Source: Thalassotalea_E sp964620605 (GTDB lineage Bacteria > Pseudomonadota > Gammaproteobacteria > Enterobacterales > Alteromonadaceae). Taken from it: a stretch of DNA of 64,000 bases. Where the stretch lies: the NCBI GenBank assembly GCA_964620605.1, contig CAZUHQ010000005.1:19663-83662 (forward strand). The letters run 5' to 3'. Positions 8,768-17,516 of the stretch are shown piece after piece (position 1 is the first letter of the stretch; the number at the start of each line of letters is the position of its first letter). The position numbers and the translations under genes were made by a program. The notes beneath the pieces were generated by a model. The model saw only the letters and a program-made list of their open reading frames with translations, ran no database searches and was not told where the DNA came from.

Positions 8768-9775
8768 ATGACTGAGCCATCGGCTAACATTAGTGTCATT
8801 GGAGCGGGCTCTTATGGCACCGCCCTGGCGATCTGCTTTGCTCGCAACGGCCATAAAACCTTGCTATGGGGACGGGACAAAGCACATATCTGTGAGATGG
8901 TCAGCTCGCGCAGCAATGAAAAATATTTGCCGGGCAGTCAGTTCCCTGAGTCACTCGAATTAGTCTCAGATCTGGCGACTGCCGTTGGTGCGAGCGACAA
9001 TATTCTTATCGTGGTGCCAAGCCATGCCTTTGGCGATATGCTCAAGCAAATCAAGCCGTTTTTACGACCTAATGCTAAAATCGCCTGGGCGACTAAAGGC
9101 CTGGACCCAAATACTGGCTGTTTACTTCAGGATGTTGCCCGCAAGGTCTTAGGTGATGAGGTTTCGCTGGCAGTTTTATCCGGACCGACCTTTGCCAAAG
9201 AAATGGCAGCCGGTTTACCGACGGCAATTTCCTTGTCCTCTACCGACGATAACTTTGTCAATGAACTATCGGATTTACTGCATTGTGAGAAAACCTTTAG
9301 GGTTTATTCCAATACAGATTTTATCGGCGTGCAGCTTGGCGGTGCGGTAAAGAATGTTATCGCTATTGGTGCAGGTATGGCTGATGGCATTGGTTTTGGT
9401 GCCAATGCCAGAACGGCGTTGATCACCCGGGGATTGGTGGAAATGAGCCGTTTAGGCGCAGCATTAAACGCCGAACCTGCAACTTTTATGGGGATGGCTG
9501 GCTTGGGCGACTTGGTATTAACTTGTACCGATAATCAATCGCGTAACCGTCGTTTTGGTTTGGCACTTGGCAAAGGCGATAGTGTTGAACAGGCGATGCA
9601 GGATATCGGGCAGGTAGTGGAAGGTTACCGTAACACCAAAGAAGTTTATATGCTGGCACAGCGCATGGGAGTGGAAATGCCGATAGTTGAGCAAGTTTAT
9701 CAGGTACTGTACTGTGGTAAAAATGCCAAAGCGGCAGCTTCTGATCTGTTGTCCCGTGAGCGAAAATTTGAGTAA
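8768..9775 (+). CDS. gpsA: Glycerol-3-phosphate dehydrogenase [NAD(P)+]
   Basis: A 335-residue enzyme that reduces dihydroxyacetone phosphate to sn-glycerol-3-phosphate for phospholipid synthesis. The N-terminal GAGSYGTALA is the NAD(P)-binding loop, and the catalytic Lys lies in GGAVKNVIAIGAG. It ends the yibN-grxC-secB-gpsA run. Its stop codon is inside a 12-bp perfect inverted repeat (9767-9792) that looks like a shared terminator with trmL. Confidence 0.96.
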   Translation: MTEPSANISVIGAGSYGTALAICFARNGHKTLLWGRDKAHICEMVSSRSNEKYLPGSQFPESLELVSDLATAVGASDNILIVVPSHAFGDMLKQIKPFLRPNAKIAWATKGLDPNTGCLLQDVARKVLGDEVSLAVLSGPTFAKEMAAGLPTAISLSSTDDNFVNELSDLLHCEKTFRVYSNTDFIGVQLGGAVKNVIAIGAGMADGIGFGANARTALITRGLVEMSRLGAALNAEPATFMGMAGLGDLVLTCTDNQSRNRRFGLALGKGDSVEQAMQDIGQVVEGYRNTKEVYMLAQRMGVEMPIVEQVYQVLYCGKNAKAAASDLLSRERKFE

Positions 9776-9792
9776 GTATTTACTTACTCAAA
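9767..9792. terminator. Bidirectional terminator-like hairpin, gpsA/trmL
   Basis: A perfect 12-bp stem with a 2-base centre overlaps the gpsA stop codon. It is followed by TCTTACTTTTTAATT on the plus strand and by AT-rich sequence on the other. It lies between the convergent ends of gpsA (9775) and trmL (9806), so it could end both transcripts. Confidence 0.6.
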
Positions 9793-9805
9793 TCTTACTT
9801 TTTAA

Positions 9806-10270
9806 TTATACCGAACCTTTAAATTCCAGCTGGCGCCACGCTTGATAAATAATTACCGCAGTGGCATTGGACAAATTCATGCTGCGGCTATCCTTGAGCA
9901 TAGGAATGCGGATTTTGTCCTGATCGGGAATTTGCTGTCTCACTTCTTCCGGTAAACCAGCGGTTTCTGAGCCAAATAACAGGTAATCGCCGTCACTAAA
10001 GTTTACCTGATGATAATAGTTTGTCGCTTTAGTGGTGACCGCCAGCACTCGCTTTGGCTGCTCACTTTCGATAAATGCCTGATAATTTTTATGACGCTTT
10101 ACCGCGGCAAATTCGTGATAATCTAAACCAGCTCGTCGCAGCTTTTTATCGTCCAGATCAAAGCCTAAAGGCTCAATCAGGTGTAACCTAAACCCTGAAT
10201 TGGCACATAAACGAATAATATTGCCGGTATTGGGGGGAATTTGCGGTTGAAATAGCACAACGTCTAGCAT
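9806..10270 (-). CDS. trmL: tRNA (cytidine/uridine-34-2'-O)-methyltransferase TrmL
   Basis: A 154-residue SPOUT-class methyltransferase. The knotted SAM site is shown by FGSETAGLP and IPM...SMNLSNATAV, and the N-terminus PQIPPNTGNIIRLC is the family signature. TrmL methylates the wobble ribose of tRNA-Leu isoacceptors. It is convergent with gpsA, as in relatives. Confidence 0.95.
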   Translation of the reverse strand: MLDVVLFQPQIPPNTGNIIRLCANSGFRLHLIEPLGFDLDDKKLRRAGLDYHEFAAVKRHKNYQAFIESEQPKRVLAVTTKATNYYHQVNFSDGDYLLFGSETAGLPEEVRQQIPDQDKIRIPMLKDSRSMNLSNATAVIIYQAWRQLEFKGSV

Positions 10271-10371
10271 TAACTGTTCTCACGGTAGATTTTAATGGCA
10301 ATTATACCTTGGGCTGAGTATAGAACAAAGGCTTGCTACTATTAAAGAGTCGTTATAAAGGAAAACTATCT

Positions 10372-11283
10372 ATGGTACAAACAAAAGCAGGATATAACTT
10401 TTGGGTAAAGTGTGCAGCATTTGCTGCAACCAGCGTTGCCTTGTTGTTAGTGGTGCTAAAACTTTATGCCTGGTTAGTGACCGACGCCAGTGCGATGCTG
10501 GCCTCGGCTACCGACTCGATGTTGGATTTGTTTGCCTCATTAATGAATTTAGTGATCTTAAGATTCGCATTAGCCCCAGCGGATAAGGAACATAAATTTG
10601 GTCATGGCAAGGCAGAAAGCCTGGCGGGACTAGTGCAGGCGGCGTTTGTTTTAGGTTCGGCGTTATTACTGATCAGTAATGGCGTTGAACGTGTTATTAC
10701 GCCTAAGGCTATTGTCCATACCGAGGTTGGCATCTGGGTCAGTATTATTGCAATTTTTTTAACTTTGGCGTTAGTGGTATTGCAAAAAGTAGTGATTGCA
10801 AAAACCCAGTCGTTAGCTATCAGTGCCGATTCGCTGCACTATCAATCAGATCTTTTATTAAATTTAGGGGTGCTGGCAGCTTTATTGCTAAGTCAGGGTT
10901 ATTGGATTAGGGCAGATGGTATTTTTACCCTGATGGTTGGTGCTCATTTAATGTTTGGCGCAGCGAAAATTATCTGGCTCAGTGTTCAGCATTTAATGGA
11001 TCATGAACTGGCGCCAGAAGAGGTCGAGAAAATCAGGGAAATTATTCTCAGTCATGATAAGGCGCTCGGCATGCATGAGCTTAGGACGCGTCAGGCAGGG
11101 CAACAGCGTTTTATTCAGTTTCACTTGGAACTGGACGATAACTTGTCGTTAGTGGAAGCGCACAGCATAGGCGTAGCAATAGAAAAAGAAATAGAGCAGG
11201 CTCTGGCTCCTTGTGAGGTACTGATCCATCACGATCCAAGCTCTGTGGTTGCCAGGGAGTTAAAAACCAGGGAAGTCAGATAG
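10372..11283 (+). CDS. fieF: Cation diffusion facilitator (FieF-like)
   Basis: A 303-residue metal/proton antiporter of the CDF family. Predicted membrane helices occupy the first two thirds. The metal site pairs are visible as ATDSMLD (TM2) and SADSLHYQSD (TM5), and a cytoplasmic regulatory domain follows with HDKALGMHELRTR. ATG at 10372 follows AAAGGA by nine bases; an in-frame upstream start at 10333 lacks this. E. coli FieF exports Fe2+ and Zn2+; the metal here is inferred from the family. Confidence 0.9.
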   Translation: MVQTKAGYNFWVKCAAFAATSVALLLVVLKLYAWLVTDASAMLASATDSMLDLFASLMNLVILRFALAPADKEHKFGHGKAESLAGLVQAAFVLGSALLLISNGVERVITPKAIVHTEVGIWVSIIAIFLTLALVVLQKVVIAKTQSLAISADSLHYQSDLLLNLGVLAALLLSQGYWIRADGIFTLMVGAHLMFGAAKIIWLSVQHLMDHELAPEEVEKIREIILSHDKALGMHELRTRQAGQQRFIQFHLELDDNLSLVEAHSIGVAIEKEIEQALAPCEVLIHHDPSSVVARELKTREVR

Positions 11284-11284
11284 T

Positions 11285-12337
11285 TTACTGAGTAGAGTTT
11301 GTAAGCCAGTGGTTAATTTCTGCCATTACTTGCTTGCGATAGCTATCCTGTTCAAAGAACAGTTCATGATACGCACCTTCAANNNNNNNNNNGTAGCTCG
11401 GCTTGATTTGCTCTAGTTGCTGGCAAAATTCATCTTGTGCACGGTTGTTTACTACACTGTCAGCACTCGCTTGTAAAATAGTGATTGGCGTTTGTAGCCT
11501 ATCCAACTCTGCAAATATCATCTGATTGGCCTTGATTGCCTGTTGCAGCCAGTGAAAGGTAACGCCACCTAGTTGTAGTTCTGGTCGCTGCTGATAAAGC
11601 TCGATAAACCTCTGATACCTGAGCTTGTCGTGCATTAATTGGTTTTCACTAAATGGTGTTGGTTGATAATTTCCCTGGCCGAAAAAATACCATGCCTGCT
11701 CACTCAGTAGTGAATTGAAAAAGTTGCCTGTGCCAATCAGTGTTTTGGCGAGCCATAACGGAATTCCGCCGTTGTTAATCGCTATCATGGGAGAAGATAG
11801 CAGGGCGCTTTTTATCTTGCCTGGGTATTTTTGCATCATTCTCAGGGCAATAGCGCCACCCATTGAATGGGCGAGCAGCAAAGGTTGAGTGTTTTGATGA
11901 CAGCTCGCTGGTATCACTTGACTGATAAACTGGTATAAATCATCGGCGTAATCATCAAACTGCTCAACATGGCCTTTGTGCGGATTGGTTAATAAGCGCT
12001 GGGAGAGCCCTTGTCCCCTATGGTCGATAATAAAAATATTAATGCTTTGTTGTGAAAGTTCGAATGCAAGTTCCTGATATTTTAAATAGCCTTCTACTCG
12101 CCCTGGGGATATTACTAAGCAGGGAGCGTCGGTGTTGGTAATAAAAGCGGCGTAATTAATCCTGAGATCACTTTTGCCTTGAAATGACGAAAACTCTCCC
12201 GACTGCCAAAACTGGGTAACCTGCTGATCGAATGTGTCAGCAATAGTGTTTTCTTGAGTAAGAGGTGATGAATGACTCATAAAAGGTGCAAAGTACAAAA
12301 CCAGAGGCAGCAAAATAACAGTAATTCGTAAGGGCAT
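11285..12337 (-). CDS. Secreted alpha/beta hydrolase, lysophospholipase L2-like (interrupted by an N gap)
   Basis: A 350-codon frame for a serine hydrolase. The nucleophile elbow is AHSMGGAIA, and HRGQGLSQR is the early family motif shared with PldB and monoacylglycerol lipases. The C-terminal EGAYHELFFE holds the likely catalytic His. An N-terminal signal peptide (about residues 1-23) suggests a periplasmic place, unlike cytoplasmic-side PldB. Ten Ns at 11383-11392 replace about three or four residues just before EGAYHE. The frame stays open across them, but their true number is unknown, so length and frame there are provisional. It ends one base from fieF, convergently. Confidence 0.75.
   Translation of the reverse strand: MPLRITVILLPLVLYFAPFMSHSSPLTQENTIADTFDQQVTQFWQSGEFSSFQGKSDLRINYAAFITNTDAPCLVISPGRVEGYLKYQELAFELSQQSINIFIIDHRGQGLSQRLLTNPHKGHVEQFDDYADDLYQFISQVIPASCHQNTQPLLLAHSMGGAIALRMMQKYPGKIKSALLSSPMIAINNGGIPLWLAKTLIGTGNFFNSLLSEQAWYFFGQGNYQPTPFSENQLMHDKLRYQRFIELYQQRPELQLGGVTFHWLQQAIKANQMIFAELDRLQTPITILQASADSVVNNRAQDEFCQQLEQIKPSYXXXXEGAYHELFFEQDSYRKQVMAEINHWLTNSTQ
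11383..11392. other. Assembly gap (10 Ns)
   Basis: Ten undefined bases inside the hydrolase gene. A run of exactly 10 Ns is often a placeholder, so the real gap length may differ. Confidence 0.98.
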
Positions 12338-12370
12338 AAGCTGGCTTGTTTTTATGTTAATTAGCTAGGA

Positions 12371-12404
12371 GTTGTTGATCTTTCAAACAGCAAAGATCAA
12401 CAGC
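12371..12404. repeat. Strong inverted repeat overlapping the cpxA stop codon
   Basis: An 11-bp perfect inverted repeat (12373-12383 with 12392-12402) with an 8-base loop, extendable by two pairs at the base. The cpxA TGA stop is inside it. Neither side has a clear T run, so it may be a weak terminator or an mRNA 3'-end stabiliser instead of a classic intrinsic terminator. Confidence 0.5.
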
Positions 12405-13791
12405 CCCTAATGTTAATTGGTAATTCTAAGGTAATTGTTAAGCCGCCGCTATGATTATTTTCCGCATGGATATTGCCCTGATGAAGCTCGACCGCCTGTT
12501 TTGCGATCGCTAAACCTAATCCGGTACCGCCTGAATCTCGGTCTCTGGCATCTGATACTCGATAAAACGGGTAGAACAGTTGAGATAATTGCTGCTCTGG
12601 CACACCAATGCCATTATCTGTGATAGTTAAGTTAATAATACTGCCGTTATCAGCACCATTAATAGTGACTTTTCCATGAGGGAATGAGTACTTAATGGCG
12701 TTGTTGACTATGTTATTTATCGCGCTATAAAGCAGGGTTTGATTGGCAGTTAACACGAGTTTTTCGGGACATTGTAGCTTTATGCTAATAGACTTTTCAT
12801 CAGTTAAGTAATCATTATCATTAATGATTTTTTGCAATAATTCACTGAGGTTAACTGAGTTGAAATCCAGCTGCTGGAAGCTGTTTTCCAGTCGAGATAA
12901 AGACAATATATTAGTGATCAAACTGTCCAGTTGACTAATTTCCTGCTCGCAGCGCGCTAGGTGTTTATCAATGGTTGGGTTTTCTTTACTGGCTTGTTCA
13001 ATCAAACCTAACGCCATATGTAATCGGGTCATAGGTGAACGCAGTTCATGGGAAACATCGGCGAGCAGTCGCTGATGAGCACTAATGTTGGCCTCCAGTT
13101 TTTCCGCCATTTGATCAAAGCTGTACGCCATTTCGCCGATTTCATCACTGCGCTTGACCACCTGACTAACGCGCGACTGATAGTTACCGTTACCTATGTC
13201 AGTGGCGGCCTGTTTGATGGCGATCAATGGTTTGGTTAAAGTGCGCGCTAATAGCCAGCATAATAGCAAGCTGACTGTCAGTGGGATAAAATAGCGTAGC
13301 CAGATTGGCAGTTGCATGATCATCGAGCCTATCGCTGGTGGCCGGGTTTTATGAGCGAGATAAAGCTGATATTGGCTGTTGTTTAGCGTAATTAACTCTG
13401 GCCCGGTTAAACGGACAAATGGAAATTGTACCGTGGTCACGTTTGTAAATTCATTTTTTTGCAAATATTCACTAATCCCCCGCAAGTGCCGTTCTCGGTT
13501 AACAAAGACTTGTTGTGAATTGACATCTTTGAGCACTAAGTCAATATCATGCGGTGTTGGTACTTTTTTTAGCAGGGCATGAATGCTGGTGAATTGTCGT
13601 GTAGAAAGCTTTCTGCCAGCGTGATGCAGTCGGCGTAAATCCCCGTGATGGGTCGGCGCAATAATGCTCTCCTGCTCCAACTGATGGTATACAAAGCGGG
13701 TAATACTGATGGACAATAAGGTGATCAGCCAGAAGGATAAAAACAGTTTAACCGGAATCGACGACAGTTGCTTTTTGATGACTTGTAGCAC
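12397..13791 (-). CDS. cpxA: Envelope-stress sensor histidine kinase CpxA
   Basis: A 464-residue membrane sensor kinase. It has an N-terminal helix (about 14-30), a periplasmic sensor of roughly 130 residues, a second helix around 163-185, a HAMP linker, the phospho-acceptor H-box LADVSHELRSPMTR (His near 247) and an HATPase domain with NNAIKYS, DNGIGVP and GGTGLGLAI. All catalytic boxes are intact. The start is GTG, 11 bases after cpxR. The pair senses misfolded envelope proteins; cpxP lies divergently with a CpxR box between. Confidence 0.92.
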   Translation of the reverse strand: MLQVIKKQLSSIPVKLFLSFWLITLLSISITRFVYHQLEQESIIAPTHHGDLRRLHHAGRKLSTRQFTSIHALLKKVPTPHDIDLVLKDVNSQQVFVNRERHLRGISEYLQKNEFTNVTTVQFPFVRLTGPELITLNNSQYQLYLAHKTRPPAIGSMIMQLPIWLRYFIPLTVSLLLCWLLARTLTKPLIAIKQAATDIGNGNYQSRVSQVVKRSDEIGEMAYSFDQMAEKLEANISAHQRLLADVSHELRSPMTRLHMALGLIEQASKENPTIDKHLARCEQEISQLDSLITNILSLSRLENSFQQLDFNSVNLSELLQKIINDNDYLTDEKSISIKLQCPEKLVLTANQTLLYSAINNIVNNAIKYSFPHGKVTINGADNGSIINLTITDNGIGVPEQQLSQLFYPFYRVSDARDRDSGGTGLGLAIAKQAVELHQGNIHAENNHSGGLTITLELPINIRGC

Positions 13792-13802
13792 AATATTTGC
13801 CT

Positions 13803-14504
13803 CTAATCTCGACCGGATAAAAAGATATAACCGGCGCCGCGCACGGTTTTTAATTTATCATTATCACTAAAGGGCGCCAGTTTCCGACGAATATTGCTGA
13901 CATGCATATCGATACTGCGGTCGAATGGGCTGAGTTTACGTTGTAACACCTGCTGTGAAATGACTTGTTTGCTGACGATATTACCGACGTTTTCCATTAA
14001 TAATGTTAATATTTGATATTCAGTGCCGGTCAGCTCAATCAGATGTTGCTGGCAAAAAACTTCCCGGGTGGCGGCTTTGATAGTGACCTGGTTGATTTCG
14101 AGTTGTGATGAGCTGTTTTGTTGATTTTGTACTATATCAATACGGCGTAGTATCGCATTGATACGGGCGAGTAGTTCTCTGTGTTGAAATGGTTTGGCGA
14201 GATAATCGTCGGCTCCGAGCTCCAGGCCTAATACCTTATCTGCTTCATCTCCTTTTGCCGTCAGCATTAATATTGGCGTGCTATGTTTGCCTCCTAACGC
14301 GGTTAATACTTCAAATCCGGTTAGGCCAGGCATCATGACATCGAGCAAAATCAAGGAATAGCTGTTTTCTCTAGCCAGAGTTAAACCGGATAGCCCATCA
14401 TGACAACAAGTTAATTGAAAACCTTCCTGTGATAAGTATTCAGACAGTAAATCAGTGAGTTCCTTGTCGTCATCGATGATTAATAAATGCTTTTTTTCCG
14501 CCAT
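13803..14504 (-). CDS. cpxR: Response regulator CpxR
   Basis: A 233-residue OmpR-type regulator. The receiver has the acidic pair IDDDKE, the phospho-Asp in LILLDVMMPG and Lys in DDYLAKPF. The C-terminal winged helix ends with RTVRGAGYIFL. I chose ATG at 14504, which follows AGAG, instead of the GTG at 14522. It is divergent from cpxP; a tandem GTAAA site lies between. Confidence 0.93.
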   Translation of the reverse strand: MAEKKHLLIIDDDKELTDLLSEYLSQEGFQLTCCHDGLSGLTLARENSYSLILLDVMMPGLTGFEVLTALGGKHSTPILMLTAKGDEADKVLGLELGADDYLAKPFQHRELLARINAILRRIDIVQNQQNSSSQLEINQVTIKAATREVFCQQHLIELTGTEYQILTLLMENVGNIVSKQVISQQVLQRKLSPFDRSIDMHVSNIRRKLAPFSDNDKLKTVRGAGYIFLSGRD

Positions 14505-14570
14505 TAGCTCTTGTCTCACCACAAATAGATATGATTAATTTTACCTTAGAATATCCCGTGCCAGGACAAG

Positions 14571-14586
14571 TTTACATAACATTTAC
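14571..14586 (-). promoter_or_regulatory. CpxR box between cpxR and cpxP
   Basis: On the minus strand this reads GTAAA, six bases, GTAAA, which fits the known CpxR recognition pattern of two direct GTAAA repeats spaced by about five bases. Its place in the divergent intergenic region suggests autoregulation of cpxRA and activation of cpxP, as in E. coli. Confidence 0.7.
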
Positions 14587-14655
14587 ACTGCTTTGCGTTT
14601 CTTTGCATTGCAATGATTACACTGAAGATGAATGTTAATCAGGAGTGTAATTAAG

Positions 14656-15111
14656 ATGAAAAAACCAGTAAAGTTATTATCCAGTATGATCTTATTGTCA
14701 ACTATGGTGATGCCGCTTGCCTTGCACGCGAATGCCTATGAGTATAACGAGCATCAGGCGAGTCATTGGCGTCCCCACGGTAAGGACAGAGTGCAGCATC
14801 TGGTACGCAAGTTAAATTTGACCGATGAACAGCAAGAAAAGATTCAGGCAATCTTTGAACAGCAAAAGGCAAATCGCGAAGCTAACCGCGAGCAAATGAA
14901 AGCGTTTAAAACCGAGATGAACCACTTAATGTCGGCAGCGATCTTTGACGATAGTGCTTTTTCTAACTTACAAAATCAGTATCAACCCCAATTTGCCGAA
15001 GCGGCATTGCAAAGAGCGAAGAGCCATCATGCAATTTTACAGTTGCTGGATGATTCACAGCGAGAAAAATTCAGTAAGATGAATAAGCGGGGTAAAAGAC
15101 TATTTCATTAA
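14656..15111 (+). CDS. cpxP: Periplasmic Spy/CpxP-family stress protein
   Basis: A 151-residue secreted protein. It has a signal peptide (about residues 1-26, ending ANA), then an all-helical body with the family LTxxQ motif in LNLTDEQQEKIQ and many charged residues. CpxP/Spy proteins are periplasmic chaperones; CpxP also damps CpxA. ATG at 14656 follows AGGAG. The longer frame from 14632 would place eight residues before the signal. The CpxR box upstream supports the cpxP assignment. The 3' end overlaps the M56 peptidase gene by 12 bases, tail to tail. Confidence 0.85.
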   Translation: MKKPVKLLSSMILLSTMVMPLALHANAYEYNEHQASHWRPHGKDRVQHLVRKLNLTDEQQEKIQAIFEQQKANREANREQMKAFKTEMNHLMSAAIFDDSAFSNLQNQYQPQFAEAALQRAKSHHAILQLLDDSQREKFSKMNKRGKRLFH

Positions 15112-17010
15112 GCTAAAAGAGAATATTTTCGACATCTTACTTTCTACCGGCTGACCGTTAATTTTGGCTGGTAGAAAGCGCCATTTTGCCATGGCACTAC
15201 GAATCGCGTTGCGGAAAAAGCTAACCTTGCTTTTTTGCTCAAATTCAATATTGGTGACTCTGCCTTTAGTATCAATTATAAAGTTCACTTGAACATCTAG
15301 CTCCAAACCTCGACGCTTGGCGGTTGACGGATACTTAGGATCCGGTGAGGCAAGGATTTCCGCCGCCTTGCGTACTGCGATTTGTGGTTGAACCTTAGTT
15401 TGCTTTTTTGCACTTGGGGTAACAAATAGTGGTTTTTTTATCTTGTGCTTGCTTTTCGCTATGACTTTTTCCACCACGGGCTGATTGAGCTGCTTTTTCT
15501 GTTGTGAATAAACAGGTTCATTGATTAATTCAGCCACTTGCTGGGCATAAGGGTTTTTCATGCCATGACTTTGCTTACCAGGTTCGGTGCGTTTAAAGGC
15601 AAGTTCTGAAGCCGATTTGTTAGTTGCTGGAGTGTTTAATAACTCCTCTGTTTTTGATTGGGTCGTTACCGCTAACTGAGCAGATGCTTTTTTCTGCTGT
15701 GATTTTGAACCTTGTTCATGAGTTGCAGCTTGTTGGAGCTCGTTGTTCACTGCTTGCTGTTTGCGCTTGCGAACGGGGGGGGCTGATAGTCGTTTTTCTT
15801 TAATTGCAATAACTTTTGGTAATTCAAGCTCTGGTTCTGTCATTTCAGTGAGCTGTGTTTGCTCATTCTGTAACAGTAACTTTGCGATAGAAGTCGCCGA
15901 TAAATGCTCATTATTCACCGGTTGTTGTTGAATAAACTCATTTGCGGTTTGCAAAAATGAAATTCGACCTGAACTTAAGTCGATAAAATCTTTGTTCAGA
16001 TAAGGTTGCACAATGACGGAGATCACTGAGAATAGGATTAAAATTGTCGCTAAAAACTTGCCGGAATCATCACCGGAAGAGCAATGATGTTGATCGACCA
16101 AACGTACTACCCTTTGCTTAAGATCGCCTCCTGAAGCTGCCATTGCCATGGTTGGTATCGCGTGGTGTCGATGTTTATTGCATAAGGTAGCAGTCTCTGC
16201 TAGCGTCTTGGCATAAGCGACCGGAGTACCGCTGACGTTGACGGCGATATCATCGCTACAGTATTCACGCTCGTTGCGCATCTGTTTCGAGATCCAACGG
16301 ACGCAAGGGTGGAAGAAGAGTAAAATCTCGACCAGTGTCTGAATAAAGTTAACCAAATAATCATGTCGGCGAATATGAGCGAGTTCATGTAGGATCAGCA
16401 TATCCAGTTGGGTGGGAGTTAACCCCGATAACATGGTAACCGGCAGGAGGATAACCGGTTTAAGCCAGCCAAGTGCCATTGGTATGTCGGTTTTAAGGGA
16501 AATTAGCAACTTAGGAGCTTTGTTTAAACCAATTTGTTGGGCTAATTCTGCTACCCTTTGTTCAAGTTCTTTACTGGCGGCAGTCGTTGCAACTTTAGGT
16601 AAGCGATTAACATTATATATCTCAATCAATAACTTAGTAGCAAGTAAACAAACTATCGCTAACCACAGCATAGAAACATAAGGCAGAGTGTCAAAGATCT
16701 CTTGATACCAGGCGATGACTTCATTATTTGCTAAGTTTTGCGTGCTGATGATCGCCGCTATATCTTGGGCAAAATAATTGCTCGGTTCTGCATTTGGTTG
16801 GTATGTGGTGATAAAGGTGATTATGGGCGCAAATAAACTGGCTAGCATAGCTAAACTTGACCAAATATAACGTAATTGCGCGTTTTTGTACGGAGTAATT
16901 GAGAGCAATAATTTTAATACGAGCGCAATGGCGCACCCTTGCCATAGAAAGTGGATCAGGGTTAAAGCTAAATTGTACCATTGTGGGCTACTGATTAAGC
17001 TTTCCATCAT
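15100..17010 (-). CDS. BlaR1/MecR1-type M56 membrane peptidase with TonB-like C-terminus
   Basis: A 636-residue protein. The N-terminal part holds several membrane helices (for example residues 12-36 and 43-65) and the M56 zinc motif HELAH near residue 207, in LHELAHIRRHD. After a further helix near residue 310 comes a long Gln/Lys/Ala-rich linker (about 340-545). The last ~85 residues match the TonB C-terminal pattern (YPSTAKRRGLELDV, FIIDTKGRV, AMAKWRFLPA). There is no beta-lactam-sensing penicillin-binding domain as in BlaR1. It lies 25 bases after a BlaI-type repressor gene, so it probably relieves that repressor on a signal not yet known. Sensor function is inferred. Confidence 0.82.
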   Translation of the reverse strand: MMESLISSPQWYNLALTLIHFLWQGCAIALVLKLLLSITPYKNAQLRYIWSSLAMLASLFAPIITFITTYQPNAEPSNYFAQDIAAIISTQNLANNEVIAWYQEIFDTLPYVSMLWLAIVCLLATKLLIEIYNVNRLPKVATTAASKELEQRVAELAQQIGLNKAPKLLISLKTDIPMALGWLKPVILLPVTMLSGLTPTQLDMLILHELAHIRRHDYLVNFIQTLVEILLFFHPCVRWISKQMRNEREYCSDDIAVNVSGTPVAYAKTLAETATLCNKHRHHAIPTMAMAASGGDLKQRVVRLVDQHHCSSGDDSGKFLATILILFSVISVIVQPYLNKDFIDLSSGRISFLQTANEFIQQQPVNNEHLSATSIAKLLLQNEQTQLTEMTEPELELPKVIAIKEKRLSAPPVRKRKQQAVNNELQQAATHEQGSKSQQKKASAQLAVTTQSKTEELLNTPATNKSASELAFKRTEPGKQSHGMKNPYAQQVAELINEPVYSQQKKQLNQPVVEKVIAKSKHKIKKPLFVTPSAKKQTKVQPQIAVRKAAEILASPDPKYPSTAKRRGLELDVQVNFIIDTKGRVTNIEFEQKSKVSFFRNAIRSAMAKWRFLPAKINGQPVESKMSKIFSFSLMK

Positions 17011-17035
17011 TATCTTGAAATTTTGCTAGTGCAAA

Positions 17036-17422
17036 TTATTCCTGTTGTTCTAGTTCGTTTAACAATTGACGAATATCGGCAATTTCCTGCTTGCTGGTAG
17101 ATTCATTCAATGCACGCATCACCAATTTTGACGTTGAACCGCCAAATGCCTTACTGATCAAGTCTCTTAACAGAGACGACTGGGTATGGGTTTGACTATT
17201 CGCTGCGGCATAAACATGGGCTCGGTTGCTTTCGTCACGAGTGACTAGTGCTTTTTCATGCATGATCTGTAAAATTTTTAGCACTGTGGTATAGCCAGTT
17301 CTTTGGCTTTCGCTAACCGCTTCATGTACTTGGCGTACTGTAGCCGGGCCTAACTTCCAGAGCACATTCAGTAATGTCAACTCCGCTTCGGTCGGCTTAA
17401 TACCAAGATTATCTTGAGCCAT
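17036..17422 (-). CDS. BlaI/MecI-family transcriptional repressor
   Basis: A 128-residue winged-helix repressor. The N-terminal region has PTEAELTLLNVLWKLGPATVRQV and the recognition stretch TGYTTVLKILQIM, typical of BlaI/MecI/CopY. The C-terminal helical part would be the dimer and cleavage region. It is the first gene of a pair with the M56 peptidase, the usual BlaI-BlaR1 order. A palindrome upstream at 17457-17472 is a candidate operator. I see no beta-lactamase nearby, so its targets may be its own operon or genes elsewhere. Confidence 0.87.
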   Translation of the reverse strand: MAQDNLGIKPTEAELTLLNVLWKLGPATVRQVHEAVSESQRTGYTTVLKILQIMHEKALVTRDESNRAHVYAAANSQTHTQSSLLRDLISKAFGGSTSKLVMRALNESTSKQEIADIRQLLNELEQQE

Positions 17423-17456
17423 CGAAATTCCTTAATACATTTTTTAGATAAAATAT

Positions 17457-17472
17457 TACGAACATAATCGTA
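17457..17472. promoter_or_regulatory. Candidate BlaI operator upstream of the repressor gene
   Basis: An inverted repeat TACGA-N6-TCGTA lies 35 bases upstream of the repressor start. BlaI/MecI operators are short palindromes containing TAC/GTA half sites, so the form is right, but the match is not exact and only one copy is seen. Confidence 0.4.
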
Positions 17473-17516
17473 TCTTGTGTTGGTAAAATGAGCAACCAGA
17501 AATGAATTTTTTTTCA

